Shown here one piece after another: positions 17,798 through 31,247 of a DNA stretch of 64,000 bases; position 1 is the first letter of the stretch, and every line of letters starts with the position of its first letter. A program made the translations under genes and the position numbers. Under the pieces are notes generated by a model, which was not told the DNA's origin, did no database searches, and was given only the letters and a program-made list of their open reading frames with translations. The stretch is from NCBI GenBank assembly GCA_027557655.1, contig CP064915.1, positions 620,001-684,000 of the forward strand, read 5' to 3'. The stretch is from Candidatus Kinetoplastibacterium crithidii (GTDB lineage Bacteria > Pseudomonadota > Gammaproteobacteria > Burkholderiales > Burkholderiaceae_B).

Positions 17798-20614
17798 TCA
17801 TAGATTATCATTTTCAAAATGAGATATAACCTGTTCCATTTTCATAAAACGAGATCCTTTAACTAAAATACTAGCAGGACCTGGAATCTTACTTATTATT
17901 TCAATAATTTCTTCTATATCTTTACAAACCAAAGAGTTACTACCAAAAGATTTTGACAAAATACTACTAAATTTCCCTATAGCTATTAATGAATCAATAC
18001 CATTTTCATATGCATATTTTCCTATTTCATAATGCATACTGCTTCCCTCTGAACCAACTTCGCCCATATCACCAAATACTAAAATTTGAGGTTTCTGTAA
18101 TTTTTTTAAAACGTCTATTGCAGCTATAGCAGAATCAGGATTGGAATTATAAGTATCATCTATTAGTAAAACTCTATTCTTCAATCTGTGAAAACACATT
18201 CTTCCTTTTAAAGATTTAAAACAGGAAATATATTGAATAATCTTAAAAAATGGAATACCGAAAGCCAATGCAACAGTAATTGCAGCTAAAGCATTCTTTA
18301 AATTATGTATTCCTGGAATATTTAGCGTTAATGGAGATGATATTTCTCCATTAAAAACAACAATACAACTAGTTTTTTCTTTCGATAGAAAAACATCTTT
18401 TGCGTATACGTTACAATTTTCCTTAAGACCAAACCGTAAAACTTTTTTCTCAATAGCTAACTTATCCCAAATTCCTGTACAAACGTCATCTCCTGGATAT
18501 ATAACAAACCCATTATCTGTAATAAAATTTATGACACTACCATTTTCGTAAGCTACGGAGTTGACATCTTTCATAAACTCTTGATGTTCTCGTTGTGCAT
18601 TAGTTATAACAGCTATATTAGGATTTACTATTTCAGACAATATGTTAATTTCACCAGGATGGTTCATTCCAAGCTCAAAAACACCAACTCTATGATTTTT
18701 TTTAAGACCCAATATAGTTAAAGGTACCCCTATATGATTATTAAGATTACCTTTTGTGTAAAGACAAAAATTATTGCCTACAAAACTAGATAGAATAAGC
18801 GCAATCATTTCTTTAGTAGTCGTTTTTCCATTGCTGCCAACTACTGCTATAGACGAAATATTGTACCTTCTTCTCCATGAAAAACTTATATCAACTAATG
18901 CATCATGAGTATTATTAACCAAAATTTGAGGTATTTTTTCTAAAGAATTATATAAATCATGAGAAACAATCGCAGCACAAGCACCTTTTCTATACGCAGA
19001 ACCTAAATAATCATGACCATCAAAATTAGGACCTTTTAGAGCAAAAAACAAATTACCTTTCTCTAAAGATCTCGAATCTATTGAAATACCAGAAACATTA
19101 GGCAAAATCATAGCTAACTGAGCCCATTGAGCATCATCAAAAAATATTTTTCCATATATACCTTCTTGATATTTTTCATGCCCTTTACCTGCTATTAAAA
19201 CAATATCTCGATAGTCTGAATTCCATATTGCATACAATATCGCTCTAGAACGTTCAATAATAACGACAACATTGTCAGAATAATTATTTCCTTCCAACAT
19301 TTGGGCTATAATTACTTTAGGATCTTCAGTACGTGGATTATCACTAGTAATCACTACTTTATCTGAAACTGATAAAGCAATTTTAGTCATATCCTTTCTT
19401 TTTCCTGGATCTCTATCTCCTCCACATCCAAAGACACATATTAATTTTCCTTGTCTCAAAGTACTTTCTTCTTTTAAAGACATCAATGTTTTCTCTAGAG
19501 CATCAGGAGTATGAGCATAGTCTACAATCACAGTTACAATGTTATTACGTCCAAAATCTAATATAGGTTCAACAATCTCCATTCTTCCGTGAATATTTTT
19601 TAGTTTTTCAATAGCGTAGATAATATCTTTATTGGCCATACCAATTACTTTTAAAACACCAGCTACTAATAAAACATTCGATATATTATATTTCCCTATA
19701 ACGCCAAATTCCACATTAGACAGATAATCAAAAATAGCTATCCTGAAACGATAACCTATATCAGTTTTACTTATATCATAAGCAGTTATATTAGGATTTA
19801 AATTATGATCCAAACCAAATGTTATTTGTAAACTACGGGGAATTTGTTTTAAAATTTGCCTACCAAAATGATCATCAATATTTATTAAAATATTACTTAA
19901 AGATTCAAAACTAAATAACTTACTCTTTGCTAATTGATAAGCATTTAAATTTTTATGATAATCCAAATGATCTCTAGTTAAATTACTAAAACAAGCAACT
20001 TTTAATTTTACTGAATCTAATCGTCCTTGATCTATACCTATAGAAGATGCCTCCATAACTATAAACTCCACCCCGTTCATATACATCTCACTGATTATCC
20101 AATGCATCGTTAGAATATCAGGGGTAGTTAATCCTCTATAAATAACTTTACCATCTGGCAAAATAGCACCAATAGTTCCAATAGCCCCACATTTTTTGCC
20201 ATAATTATTCAAAGACTGTACTATCCAATTTACACAAGTAGTTTTGCCATTAGTTCCTGTAATAGCAATAATGTTAATTTTTGATGAAGGATGGTCATAC
20301 CATTTATCTGCTAAACGACCTAATATAGCACCTAAATTTCTAACCTTTAAATACTTGATATTTTTATGTCTTCTAATTTCATTAGAAACCTCGAAATGTT
20401 CTTCTATTATAATAGAAGAACATTTCTTATTTATAGCTTCTAGTATATAAGATACAAAATCATTTTGATTTGATACACTATTCAGAATAAATACATCACC
20501 ATGCAATATCTTCCTAGAGTCTGGAATTAGACGAGCGTAATTAGGCGCATTTTTTTTTAGCCATAAAAATACTTCCTCAACCTGATACGGGGAGGTATCT
20601 ATTAAATTTATCAT
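17798..20614 (-). CDS. murE-murF: Fused MurE-MurF peptidoglycan ligase
   Basis: A single 938-residue protein carrying two Mur ligases. Residues ~1-500 are MurE (adds meso-diaminopimelate): AITGTNGKTTCVNW, the carbamoylated-lysine region MEASSIGIDQGRLD, and DNPRTEDP, whose DNPR is the meso-DAP specificity motif. Residues ~505-938 are MurF (adds D-Ala-D-Ala): SIDSRSLEKGNLFFALKG, GSNGKTTTKEM, ELGMNHPGEI, NAQREH and DDTYNSNPDS. The frame is continuous across the junction. Natural MurE-MurF fusions are known in Bordetella, so this is ancestral to the family rather than new. ftsI and ftsL, normally between rsmH and murE, are missing: only 55 bases remain. A 34-bp perfect palindrome lies at 20393-20426 in the MurE N-domain. 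Confidence 0.96.
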   Translation of the reverse strand: MINLIDTSPYQVEEVFLWLKKNAPNYARLIPDSRKILHGDVFILNSVSNQNDFVSYILEAINKKCSSIIIEEHFEVSNEIRRHKNIKYLKVRNLGAILGRLADKWYDHPSSKINIIAITGTNGKTTCVNWIVQSLNNYGKKCGAIGTIGAILPDGKVIYRGLTTPDILTMHWIISEMYMNGVEFIVMEASSIGIDQGRLDSVKLKVACFSNLTRDHLDYHKNLNAYQLAKSKLFSFESLSNILINIDDHFGRQILKQIPRSLQITFGLDHNLNPNITAYDISKTDIGYRFRIAIFDYLSNVEFGVIGKYNISNVLLVAGVLKVIGMANKDIIYAIEKLKNIHGRMEIVEPILDFGRNNIVTVIVDYAHTPDALEKTLMSLKEESTLRQGKLICVFGCGGDRDPGKRKDMTKIALSVSDKVVITSDNPRTEDPKVIIAQMLEGNNYSDNVVVIIERSRAILYAIWNSDYRDIVLIAGKGHEKYQEGIYGKIFFDDAQWAQLAMILPNVSGISIDSRSLEKGNLFFALKGPNFDGHDYLGSAYRKGACAAIVSHDLYNSLEKIPQILVNNTHDALVDISFSWRRRYNISSIAVVGSNGKTTTKEMIALILSSFVGNNFCLYTKGNLNNHIGVPLTILGLKKNHRVGVFELGMNHPGEINILSEIVNPNIAVITNAQREHQEFMKDVNSVAYENGSVINFITDNGFVIYPGDDVCTGIWDKLAIEKKVLRFGLKENCNVYAKDVFLSKEKTSCIVVFNGEISSPLTLNIPGIHNLKNALAAITVALAFGIPFFKIIQYISCFKSLKGRMCFHRLKNRVLLIDDTYNSNPDSAIAAIDVLKKLQKPQILVFGDMGEVGSEGSSMHYEIGKYAYENGIDSLIAIGKFSSILSKSFGSNSLVCKDIEEIIEIISKIPGPASILVKGSRFMKMEQVISHFENDNL
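20393..20426. repeat. 34-bp perfect palindrome inside murE
   Basis: Arms GAAATGTTCTTCTATTA (20393-20409) and TAATAGAAGAACATTTC (20410-20426) are exact reverse complements with no spacer. On the coding strand it encodes CSSIIIEEHF with its flanks, in a variable part of the MurE N-terminal domain. No regulatory role is evident. Confidence 0.95.
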
Positions 20615-20669
20615 AAATATACAACCCTTAATTTTTTGTACATATTAAAACAAAAAATTAACTCTAAAC

Positions 20670-21644
20670 CTATTCATTAAAAGATTTTTGAGCAACTCTT
20701 AAAACTGCAGAACGAGCTCTTGGATTTCTTAAAATCTCACTTTCATCAGGTAATACTCTTAATATTTGTCTTACTTTGGGAGTAGGCAAGTCCTTTTGTA
20801 GCAAAGGAAGTTCTGAATATATAGATTTTTTTGACTCATCAAATGTAATAATATTTTTAACGATTCTATCCTCCAAAGAATGAAAACTTATAGTTACCAA
20901 TATTCCTCCTGGTTTCAATATTTCTATGGCTGATGCGATACCTTTCGATAAATCAAACAATTCGTTGTTAATATAAATCCGTAAGGCTTGGAAACTCTTA
21001 GTTGCTGGATGCTTACCATTCTTTTTTTTGGGGACGACACAGGATATACACTCGGCCAGATCAAGGGTTGTTGTAAACGCCTTCTTCTCTCTACGAGCAA
21101 CAATTGCTTTTGCAATCTTAAAAGCAAACCGTTCTTCGCCATAATTAAATATCACCTCCCTAATTTCATCAATACTTGCTATAGATAACCATTCAGCTAC
21201 TGAAATGCCTTTTGTAGGATCCATCCTCATATCTAGAGGACCATCTTTTAAAAAAGAAAATCCTCTATTACCATTATCAAGTTGTGGAGAAGAGACTCCA
21301 AGATCTAGAAGAACACCATCAACACAAAAAATATTTCTGCGGAAAAGTTCATCTTTAATATTAGAAAAACTATTATGAATAACTTTTATCCTATTATCTT
21401 TTTCTGACATTTTCCTAGCAAACTCAATAGCTTCTGGATCTTTATCAAAAACAAATATTTTAGAACTATTATCTAGAAAACTTAATAATTCCTTACTATG
21501 TCCACCTCTACCAAAAGTACCATCTATAAATATACCATTTGTGAGTTCATCCTCTCTTGAGGAAAACATATGCGTCTTTTGTTCCTTTTTTAATAAAGAA
21601 TTTACTGCCTCTTTTAATAAAACTGGTCTATGTTCAAAATACAT
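20670..21644 (-). CDS. rsmH: 16S rRNA (cytosine1402-N4)-methyltransferase
   Basis: Methylates N4 of C1402 in the 16S decoding centre, using S-adenosylmethionine. 324 residues. HRPVLLKEAVNSL at the start, FIDGTFGRGGHSKELL (SAM motif I), FDKDPEAI, VDGVLLDLGVSSPQLD, RGFSFLKDGPLDMRMD and the C-terminal ISFHSLEDRIVK are diagnostic. It is the first gene of the reduced division/cell-wall cluster; mraZ, usually upstream, is absent, and the RNase P RNA gene lies there instead. Also called mraW. Confidence 0.97.
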   Translation of the reverse strand: MYFEHRPVLLKEAVNSLLKKEQKTHMFSSREDELTNGIFIDGTFGRGGHSKELLSFLDNSSKIFVFDKDPEAIEFARKMSEKDNRIKVIHNSFSNIKDELFRRNIFCVDGVLLDLGVSSPQLDNGNRGFSFLKDGPLDMRMDPTKGISVAEWLSIASIDEIREVIFNYGEERFAFKIAKAIVARREKKAFTTTLDLAECISCVVPKKKNGKHPATKSFQALRIYINNELFDLSKGIASAIEILKPGGILVTISFHSLEDRIVKNIITFDESKKSIYSELPLLQKDLPTPKVRQILRVLPDESEILRNPRARSAVLRVAQKSFNE

Positions 21645-21733
21645 ACCAAAAAGATATAAGAAAATAAAATTTAAAATATTTATTCAATATTAAGTCAACA
21701 AATAATCAATAATAAGAAATTGAGCAATCAAAA

Positions 21734-22089
21734 AAGAGTAAGTCTATAGGCCGGATTCTGTAGGTTTATTAAAATATAATAAACTGACGATCATTCATCT
21801 GCACAAATTTTTGCAAATTTGTTGTAGCCATCTACCCGCATACTAAAGCGGATTACTCTTCATGATATACTATCAAACGTATGCCTATTTGATGTTGCTC
21901 CGGATAAAGGTTGCCGCGTTTCACCTTGCAAAAATAATATTTTATCAAAAAATTAATTGCAAACTCGTCTCTGTGGCCCTATTTCTTAGCTTTATGCAAA
22001 ACTAGACGGCTGTTAGCCGCTATCCCATCCTATGGAGTCCGGACCTTCCTCGAGATATGTAACACCCCGCGATCATCCAACTTACTCTT
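21734..22089 (-). ncRNA. rnpB: RNase P RNA (bacterial type A)
   Basis: Catalytic RNA that matures tRNA 5' ends. The minus strand shows the conserved core: GAGGAAGGTCCGGACTCC near the 5' end, CACAGAGACGAG, GGTGAAACGCGGCAACC in the middle, and AGATGAATGATCGTC with ACAGAATCCGGCCTAT near the 3' end. Helix P1 is formed by AAGAGTAAG (minus strand, 22089-22081) and CTTACTCTT (21742-21734), which fixes the ends at ~356 nt, near the family norm. Variable arms are AT-rich. It is placed between rsmH (-) and uup (+). Confidence 0.95.
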
Positions 22090-22162
22090 AAATATATTTT
22101 AATGTAATTTGAAATTATATGAAACAATTTTATTTTCTTGAAAACTTATTAATTTAAAACAT

Positions 22163-23971
22163 ATGAAATTATTTGACCTAATTATTATCTCTGGAGCTAC
22201 TTTATCACATGCAAATTATAAGATATTAGATAATATTAGCTTAGTAATAAAAAATACTGATCGCATTGGGTTGATAGGAAAGAATGGATCTGGAAAGTCA
22301 TCTTTTCTTGATATGATTAATGGGAAACATTTAATCGATAATGGATCTATAAGCAAAAAGAATAACATAAAAATATCATATGTTGAACAAGAGCCCATAT
22401 TACAAGAAGATATTGATATATTTAGAACTATATATAATGATATATCATCTGATTATCAATATTATGATAATAGCAAAGTAGCAAGAACAAAAAAAATAAT
22501 CAATGATCTCAATCTTAAAGAGAATATTTTAATAAAGAATATATCAAAAGGAATATACAAAAAAGTTGCCTTAGCAAAAGCAATAGTAGATGAACCTGAT
22601 TTATTAATATTAGATGAACCAACCAATCATCTAGATATTGAAGGAATAGAATATTTTGAAGATAAATTATCTAAATGGAAAAAATCATTAATTTTGGTAA
22701 CACATGACCGTTATTTCCTAGATAAAATTTGCAATAAAATTATTGAAATTGATAGAGGCAAATTACTTTATTTTCCTGGTAATTATTCCAAATGGCAATC
22801 TCACAAAGATCACATTATTGAATCAGAAGAAACAATAGAAAGAAAACTTGATGAAGTCTTATACCAAGAAGAATTATGGATTAGAAAGGGTGTCCAAGCA
22901 AGAAGAAAACGTAATGAAGGAAGAGTTAGACGTTTGGAACAACTCAGACAACAACGAGAAGAAAGAATAAAAAATATAGGGAAGATAAAAATAAAATTTA
23001 ATGAAAGCAAAACATCTGGAAAAATAGTATATAAGGTTACATCAGTTAGTAAAAGCTATAATAATATAAAAATTATAAATAATTTTTCTACTGATATAAT
23101 AAGAAAAGATAGAGTTGGCATAATTGGCCCTAACAGTGCTGGAAAAACGACATTATTAAACATAATTTTAAAAAAAGACCACCCAGATTCTGGTAATGTA
23201 GAAAGTGGAACCAACATAGATGTCGGCTATTTTGATCAACACAAAAATTCACTATATGAAGACAGAACTATTTTAGAAAACATAAGCATAAACGGAGAAT
23301 GGATATTTTATGATAATCAAAACATACATGTTATTAAATATCTAGAAAATTTTCTATTTCATCCATCAAAGATTAATAACCTAGTGAAGACTTTATCAGG
23401 AGGAGAAAAAACAAGATTAGCACTAGCAATGTTATTATCAAAGCCAACAAATGTACTGATCCTAGATGAGCCCACTAATGATCTAGATATAGAAAGTATA
23501 GAAATACTAGAAGAAAAACTACAGAATTACCATGGAACTATCATAATAGTTAGTCATGATCGAGCCTTTCTAAATAATATAGTTACTCAAACAATAGCAT
23601 TTAAAGGAAATGGTAAATGGCTTAATACATTTGGAACAATAGATGTAAATGAATACTTTTACCATAAAAAACAAGACAAAGTTAATAAAAATATATTGAT
23701 AAATAAAAACTTAGAGAAAAAAACAGAAAGAAAATTAAGCAAGCTACAACCTTGGGAAGAAAAAGAATTAGAAGAAATTACAAAAACTATAAGTATATTA
23801 GAAAATAAACTACATGAACTAACTATAGAACTTAGTAATCCTGAAATATATCAAAAACCTAATTCGTTTTTAGAAGAAATAAATATTAGAGTAAAAACAA
23901 TACAGCTAGAAATTGAAGAAAAATATACAAGATGGGAAGCTCTTGAAGAAAAAAATAATAAACAGAAATAA
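22163..23971 (+). CDS. uup: ABC-F ATPase, Uup-like
   Basis: A soluble twin-ABC protein of the ABC-F class, which acts on ribosomes (and for Uup, reportedly on DNA recombination intermediates). 602 residues with no membrane segment. Domain 1: Walker A GLIGKNGSGKSS, Walker B LLILDEPTNHLD. Domain 2: GIIGPNSAGKTT, LSGGEKTRLALA, VLILDEPTNDLD. The linker (about 220-285) is Arg/Glu-rich (QARRKRNEGRVRRLEQLR). The C-terminus (~520-602) is a coiled coil beginning KLQPWEEKELEEI, as in Uup and unlike EttA. Oddity: the first-domain signature reads ISKGIYKKVALAKA where LSGG is expected, so that site may be weakened. Its 3' end converges on pyrC (7-base gap). Confidence 0.9.
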   Translation: MKLFDLIIISGATLSHANYKILDNISLVIKNTDRIGLIGKNGSGKSSFLDMINGKHLIDNGSISKKNNIKISYVEQEPILQEDIDIFRTIYNDISSDYQYYDNSKVARTKKIINDLNLKENILIKNISKGIYKKVALAKAIVDEPDLLILDEPTNHLDIEGIEYFEDKLSKWKKSLILVTHDRYFLDKICNKIIEIDRGKLLYFPGNYSKWQSHKDHIIESEETIERKLDEVLYQEELWIRKGVQARRKRNEGRVRRLEQLRQQREERIKNIGKIKIKFNESKTSGKIVYKVTSVSKSYNNIKIINNFSTDIIRKDRVGIIGPNSAGKTTLLNIILKKDHPDSGNVESGTNIDVGYFDQHKNSLYEDRTILENISINGEWIFYDNQNIHVIKYLENFLFHPSKINNLVKTLSGGEKTRLALAMLLSKPTNVLILDEPTNDLDIESIEILEEKLQNYHGTIIIVSHDRAFLNNIVTQTIAFKGNGKWLNTFGTIDVNEYFYHKKQDKVNKNILINKNLEKKTERKLSKLQPWEEKELEEITKTISILENKLHELTIELSNPEIYQKPNSFLEEINIRVKTIQLEIEEKYTRWEALEEKNNKQK

Positions 23972-23978
23972 TAACTAA

Positions 23979-25049
23979 TTAAATACACCAGTTAATCATG
24001 CTGCCAGCGCCTAAAGGAATAAGTTGAATTTTACCCATCTCTAACATATCAGGAATAATATTTTCTTGTCTACGCAAAATAAAAGAATCTCTATTTCTAG
24101 GTAAACCATAAAAATCAGGCCCATTAAAACTAGCAAAAGCCTCAAGCTTATCTAGGCTATTATTCTCATCAAAAACATTTGCATATAAAGACATAGCATT
24201 ATATGCATTATAACACCCTGCACATCCACATCTATTTTCTTTTAAAGAACGACTATGGGGAGCACTATCTGTCCCCAAAAAAAAACGTTTACTACCACTA
24301 AAAACAGCTTTAAGTATAGCATTCCTATGTTCTTCTGTTTTTAGTATAGGCAGACAATAAAAATGAGGATTTAATCCTCCAACAAAAAGGCTATTTCTGT
24401 TATATATCAAATGTTGAGGAGTTACTGTGGCACCAATTGGGCCTATATCCTCTATAACAAAATCAACCCCTTCTTTTGTAGATATATGCTCAAATACTAA
24501 TTTGATTTCAGGAAAATCTCTTCTTAGAGGAATCATGACTTTATCAATAAAAAATCTCTCCCTATCAAAGATATCAATATTTTTATCTGGTAATTCTGCA
24601 TGAATTAAAAGAGGCATACCAATATATTGTAATTTTTCAAGCACTCCTCTACAGTTTCTAAACAAATTAGAAACACCTGCACTAGAATTTGTTGTAGATG
24701 TAGCAGGATAAAACTTAAAAGCAAAAACAAAACCTGACGAATGAGCATATAAAACTTCTTCAGGTTTAGTATTATCTGTTAAATATATAGTCATTAATGG
24801 TGTAAAATTATTTTCTTTGGATATTTGCTTATTTTTTTTCAATCTAGCAAGTGCATCTAAAATTCTAAACCTATAATTCTCTGCCATTTTAGTCGTTGTA
24901 ATAGGCTCTATTAAATTTGGCATTATTATAGCTCTTGAAAACTGCTTAACCGTATCAAAAATAACAGCATCCAACATTTCACCATCTCTGAGATGAACAT
25001 GCCAATCATCAGGCTTAGTAATTATAACTCTATCAACTAATTTATCCAT
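23979..25049 (-). CDS. pyrC: Dihydroorotase
   Basis: Zinc enzyme that cyclises carbamoyl-aspartate to dihydroorotate in de novo pyrimidine synthesis. 356 residues, the size of the E. coli-type (class II) enzyme. DDWHVHLRDG (His17 and His19) provides the HxH zinc ligands, FKFYPA the carbamylated lysine, HAELPD and HIST further ligands, and GTDSAPHSRSLKE the aspartate. Its presence suggests that the symbiont still makes pyrimidines. It lies 28 bases after the small membrane-protein gene on the same strand, so the two may be co-transcribed. Confidence 0.97.
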   Translation of the reverse strand: MDKLVDRVIITKPDDWHVHLRDGEMLDAVIFDTVKQFSRAIIMPNLIEPITTTKMAENYRFRILDALARLKKNKQISKENNFTPLMTIYLTDNTKPEEVLYAHSSGFVFAFKFYPATSTTNSSAGVSNLFRNCRGVLEKLQYIGMPLLIHAELPDKNIDIFDRERFFIDKVMIPLRRDFPEIKLVFEHISTKEGVDFVIEDIGPIGATVTPQHLIYNRNSLFVGGLNPHFYCLPILKTEEHRNAILKAVFSGSKRFFLGTDSAPHSRSLKENRCGCAGCYNAYNAMSLYANVFDENNSLDKLEAFASFNGPDFYGLPRNRDSFILRRQENIIPDMLEMGKIQLIPLGAGSMINWCI

Positions 25050-25077
25050 ATATTAAAAATCAAGCAAAATATAAAAT

Positions 25078-25470
25078 CTATGTATTTGTATTATAAGGAG
25101 AAATATCATCATATAAACAACTAAAACCTTTAACCAAACGATACATTACCCAAACAACAGTTAACAAAATACCTAGATAACCAATATAAATAAAAGTTAA
25201 AATGAGACATGTTGTTATTAAAAATAAAGATAACCAAAAAGTGTATAATAACCAATCAAAATGCTCTACATATACAGCATTATGAAGATCGCCCCTTTTG
25301 TTATATATAATGACTACAGATAAGATAGTTGAGGGCCAAAAAAAACCTGATGTTATAAAGCCTAAGGCAAAAAGAATATATACAGTCTTTACTATTGTTT
25401 TAGGATCTGAAAAAAATCCTGAAGATGAAGAATCATAAAAGTTCACTATATTATCTCCTTGAAAAATCAA
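25078..25470 (-). CDS. Small inner-membrane protein (DUF4870-like)
   Basis: A 130-residue protein with a short polar N-terminus, then hydrophobic segments at about 27-42, 75-95 and 98-115. A polar stretch HNAVYVEHFDWLLYTFWLS lies between the first segment and the later ones, a layout seen in DUF4870-type membrane proteins. Function is unknown. The assignment rests on topology and is weak. GAGATAAT precedes the start and gives a usable ribosome-binding site. It lies upstream of pyrC on the same strand. Confidence 0.6.
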   Translation of the reverse strand: MIFQGDNIVNFYDSSSSGFFSDPKTIVKTVYILFALGFITSGFFWPSTILSVVIIYNKRGDLHNAVYVEHFDWLLYTFWLSLFLITTCLILTFIYIGYLGILLTVVWVMYRLVKGFSCLYDDISPYNTNT

Positions 25471-25600
25471 ATATTTACTAGTTCAAGTCTAGTACTAATA
25501 AATATTTAGCACAAGAAAAAAATAAATATAGCCATAAATATAGCCACATATAAAATATCATAGAGATTAATTATTAAGAATTAATTTTAGATACAAAAAT

Positions 25601-25626
25601 ACCCTACAGACTTTTATCTGTAGGGT
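25601..25626 (-). terminator. Rho-independent terminator of the rRNA operon
   Basis: Perfect 10-bp stem ACCCTACAGA (25601-25610) / TCTGTAGGGT (25617-25626) with a 6-base loop, 12 bases beyond the 5S gene on the minus strand. It is followed, in that direction, by a T-rich stretch (ATTTTTGTAT). Confidence 0.85.
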
Positions 25627-25637
25627 TTTAAATAATA

Positions 25638-25752
25638 GCCTGACGATAACCTACTTTCACAGACTAAAAGTCTACTATCATCGGCGCAAAGGCGTTTAAC
25701 TGTCCTGTTCGAGATGGGAAGGAGTGGAACAACCTTGCTATAGTCATCAGGC
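25638..25752 (-). rRNA. rrf: 5S ribosomal RNA
   Basis: About 115 nt. The minus strand begins GCCTGATGACTATAGCAAGG and ends in GTTATCGTCAGGC; the terminal helix GCCTGA/TCAGGC is clear. CGAACAGGACAGTTAAACG and GCGCCGATGATAG are typical internal elements. It is the last gene of the operon. Confidence 0.93.
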
Positions 25753-25797
25753 ATAACCTGTACACTGTTTGTCTAAAAAAATAACAAACATAAAAAC

Positions 25798-25823
25798 AAT
25801 CTAGAAGAAGCAACAAAAATATA
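25798..25823 (-). other. Distal arm of the 23S rRNA processing stem
   Basis: AATCTAGAAGAAGC followed by AACAAAAATATA pairs with the sequence at 28921-28948 on the other side of 23S, with few mismatches. Such stems are cut by RNase III. Confidence 0.75.
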
Positions 25824-25889
25824 AATTAGGATGTAAGAACCTTAATTAATAACATAACATATAATTATCTTAATAACCTGTAGAGTTAT

Positions 25890-28772
<2,883 letters not shown>

Positions 28773-28920
28773 TATAACACTAAAGGCTATATGAATTAAA
28801 GTTAACTACATGTTTGTGCTGTTCATAAATATTCTAAAGATTTTACTCTCAAAGAACATAATTATAATTAATGCAATCACAACCCTAATTATATATATTA
28901 TACAAAATATATAATATATA

Positions 28921-28959
28921 CATATTTATGTTGCGTCTCTTCTAGATTTTTAAAGAACA
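28921..28959 (-). promoter_or_regulatory. 23S processing stem arm and spacer boxA
   Basis: 28921-28948 pairs with 25798-25823 around 23S. Directly upstream on the minus strand is TGTTCTTTAAA (28959-28949), a boxA-type antitermination site in the usual place between tRNA-Ala and 23S. Confidence 0.7.
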
Positions 28960-29018
28960 ATCAGCTAATAAAACTTAATTTTTAAACTTGAAACAAGCCT
29001 AAAGATTAAATTCTAACT

Positions 29019-29094
29019 TGGTGGAGGTGAACGGGATCGAACCGATGACCTCCTGCTTGCAAAGCAGGCGCTCTCCCAATTGAGCTACACCCCC
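29019..29094 (-). tRNA. tRNA-Ala (UGC)
   Basis: 76 nt including an encoded CCA. The acceptor stem GGGGGTG pairs at the 3' end, the D-arm is GCTC..GAGC, and the anticodon arm CCTGC TTTGCAA GCAGG carries TGC. The T-loop is GGTTCGATCC. It lies in the 16S-23S spacer after tRNA-Ile, the common proteobacterial arrangement. Confidence 0.97.
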
Positions 29095-29126
29095 ATAGTA
29101 CTACAGAAAGGTATCGCTCAAACAGA

Positions 29127-29203
29127 TGGTGGGTCTGGTTGGACTTGAACCAACGACCCCCGCCTTATCAAGACGGTGCTCTAACCAGCTGAGCTACAGA
29201 CCC
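29127..29203 (-). tRNA. tRNA-Ile (GAU)
   Basis: 77 nt with encoded CCA. Acceptor GGGTCTG / CAGACCC, anticodon arm CGTCT TGATAAG GCGGG with GAT, T-arm GTTGGTTCAAGTCCAAC. It is located between 16S and tRNA-Ala. Confidence 0.97.
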
Positions 29204-29288
29204 ATGCATTTATAGGGTTAGCATAACTTTGGGCAAACCCCAATGAAGAATCTGTCACAACCCTGCTTACTACCAATCTCAGCTAAAT

Positions 29289-29312
29289 AACAATCGATAA
29301 TTGTGGGAACTT
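29289..29312 (-). other. 3' arm of the 16S rRNA processing stem
   Basis: The 24 bases here are complementary to 31026-31049 with one mismatch (core CAATCGATAATTGTGGG). They flank 16S and would form the RNase III substrate. Confidence 0.85.
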
Positions 29313-29334
29313 AATATGTAGTTTATATGCTCTT

Positions 29335-30866
<1,532 letters not shown>

Positions 30867-31025
30867 ATCTCTGTATTGCGCAAATTCAAAATAATTTGAA
30901 ATTACGATTCACTCAAAAAAATAAACAGGTCTCTCAGATCTCTCTGAGAAAAAAGTTATAATTTAATGAGTACTTACTTGTTTGTTTTTAGCACGACATA
31001 TATTATATGTCTAAAAACTACTATC

Positions 31026-31065
31026 AAGTACCCACAATTATCGATTGTTCAATTGTTAAAGATCA
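31026..31065 (-). promoter_or_regulatory. rRNA leader: boxA and 5' arm of the 16S processing stem
   Basis: TGATCTTTAAC (31065-31055, minus) differs by one base from the E. coli-type boxA TGCTCTTTAAC. It is followed by the arm 31049-31026 that pairs with 29289-29312. The rest of 30867-31247 is AT-rich leader and promoter, with a short hairpin (CTCAGA/TCTGAG) near 30937-30951. Confidence 0.8.
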
Positions 31066-31105
31066 CTTAAATTCACAAACTCAATTATTTGCGAAACAGA
31101 TGACT

Positions 31106-31134
31106 ATTGTCTAATATAAAGAAGACAATGTCAA
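31106..31134 (-). promoter_or_regulatory. Probable rRNA operon promoter
   Basis: On the minus strand TTGACA (31134-31129) is followed after exactly 17 bases by GACAAT (31111-31106), a -10 with four of six consensus bases. It lies ~40 bases before boxA and ~240 bases before 16S, the expected place. Confidence 0.65.
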
Positions 31135-31247
31135 CATTTTTATCAAAAAATAAAATATCTCAATAGCAACATTAAGACTAATTTATATTCTTAAAGTATG
31201 CTAACTATCCTTGATATTATAATAACATTAATTATAGATATGCAATA

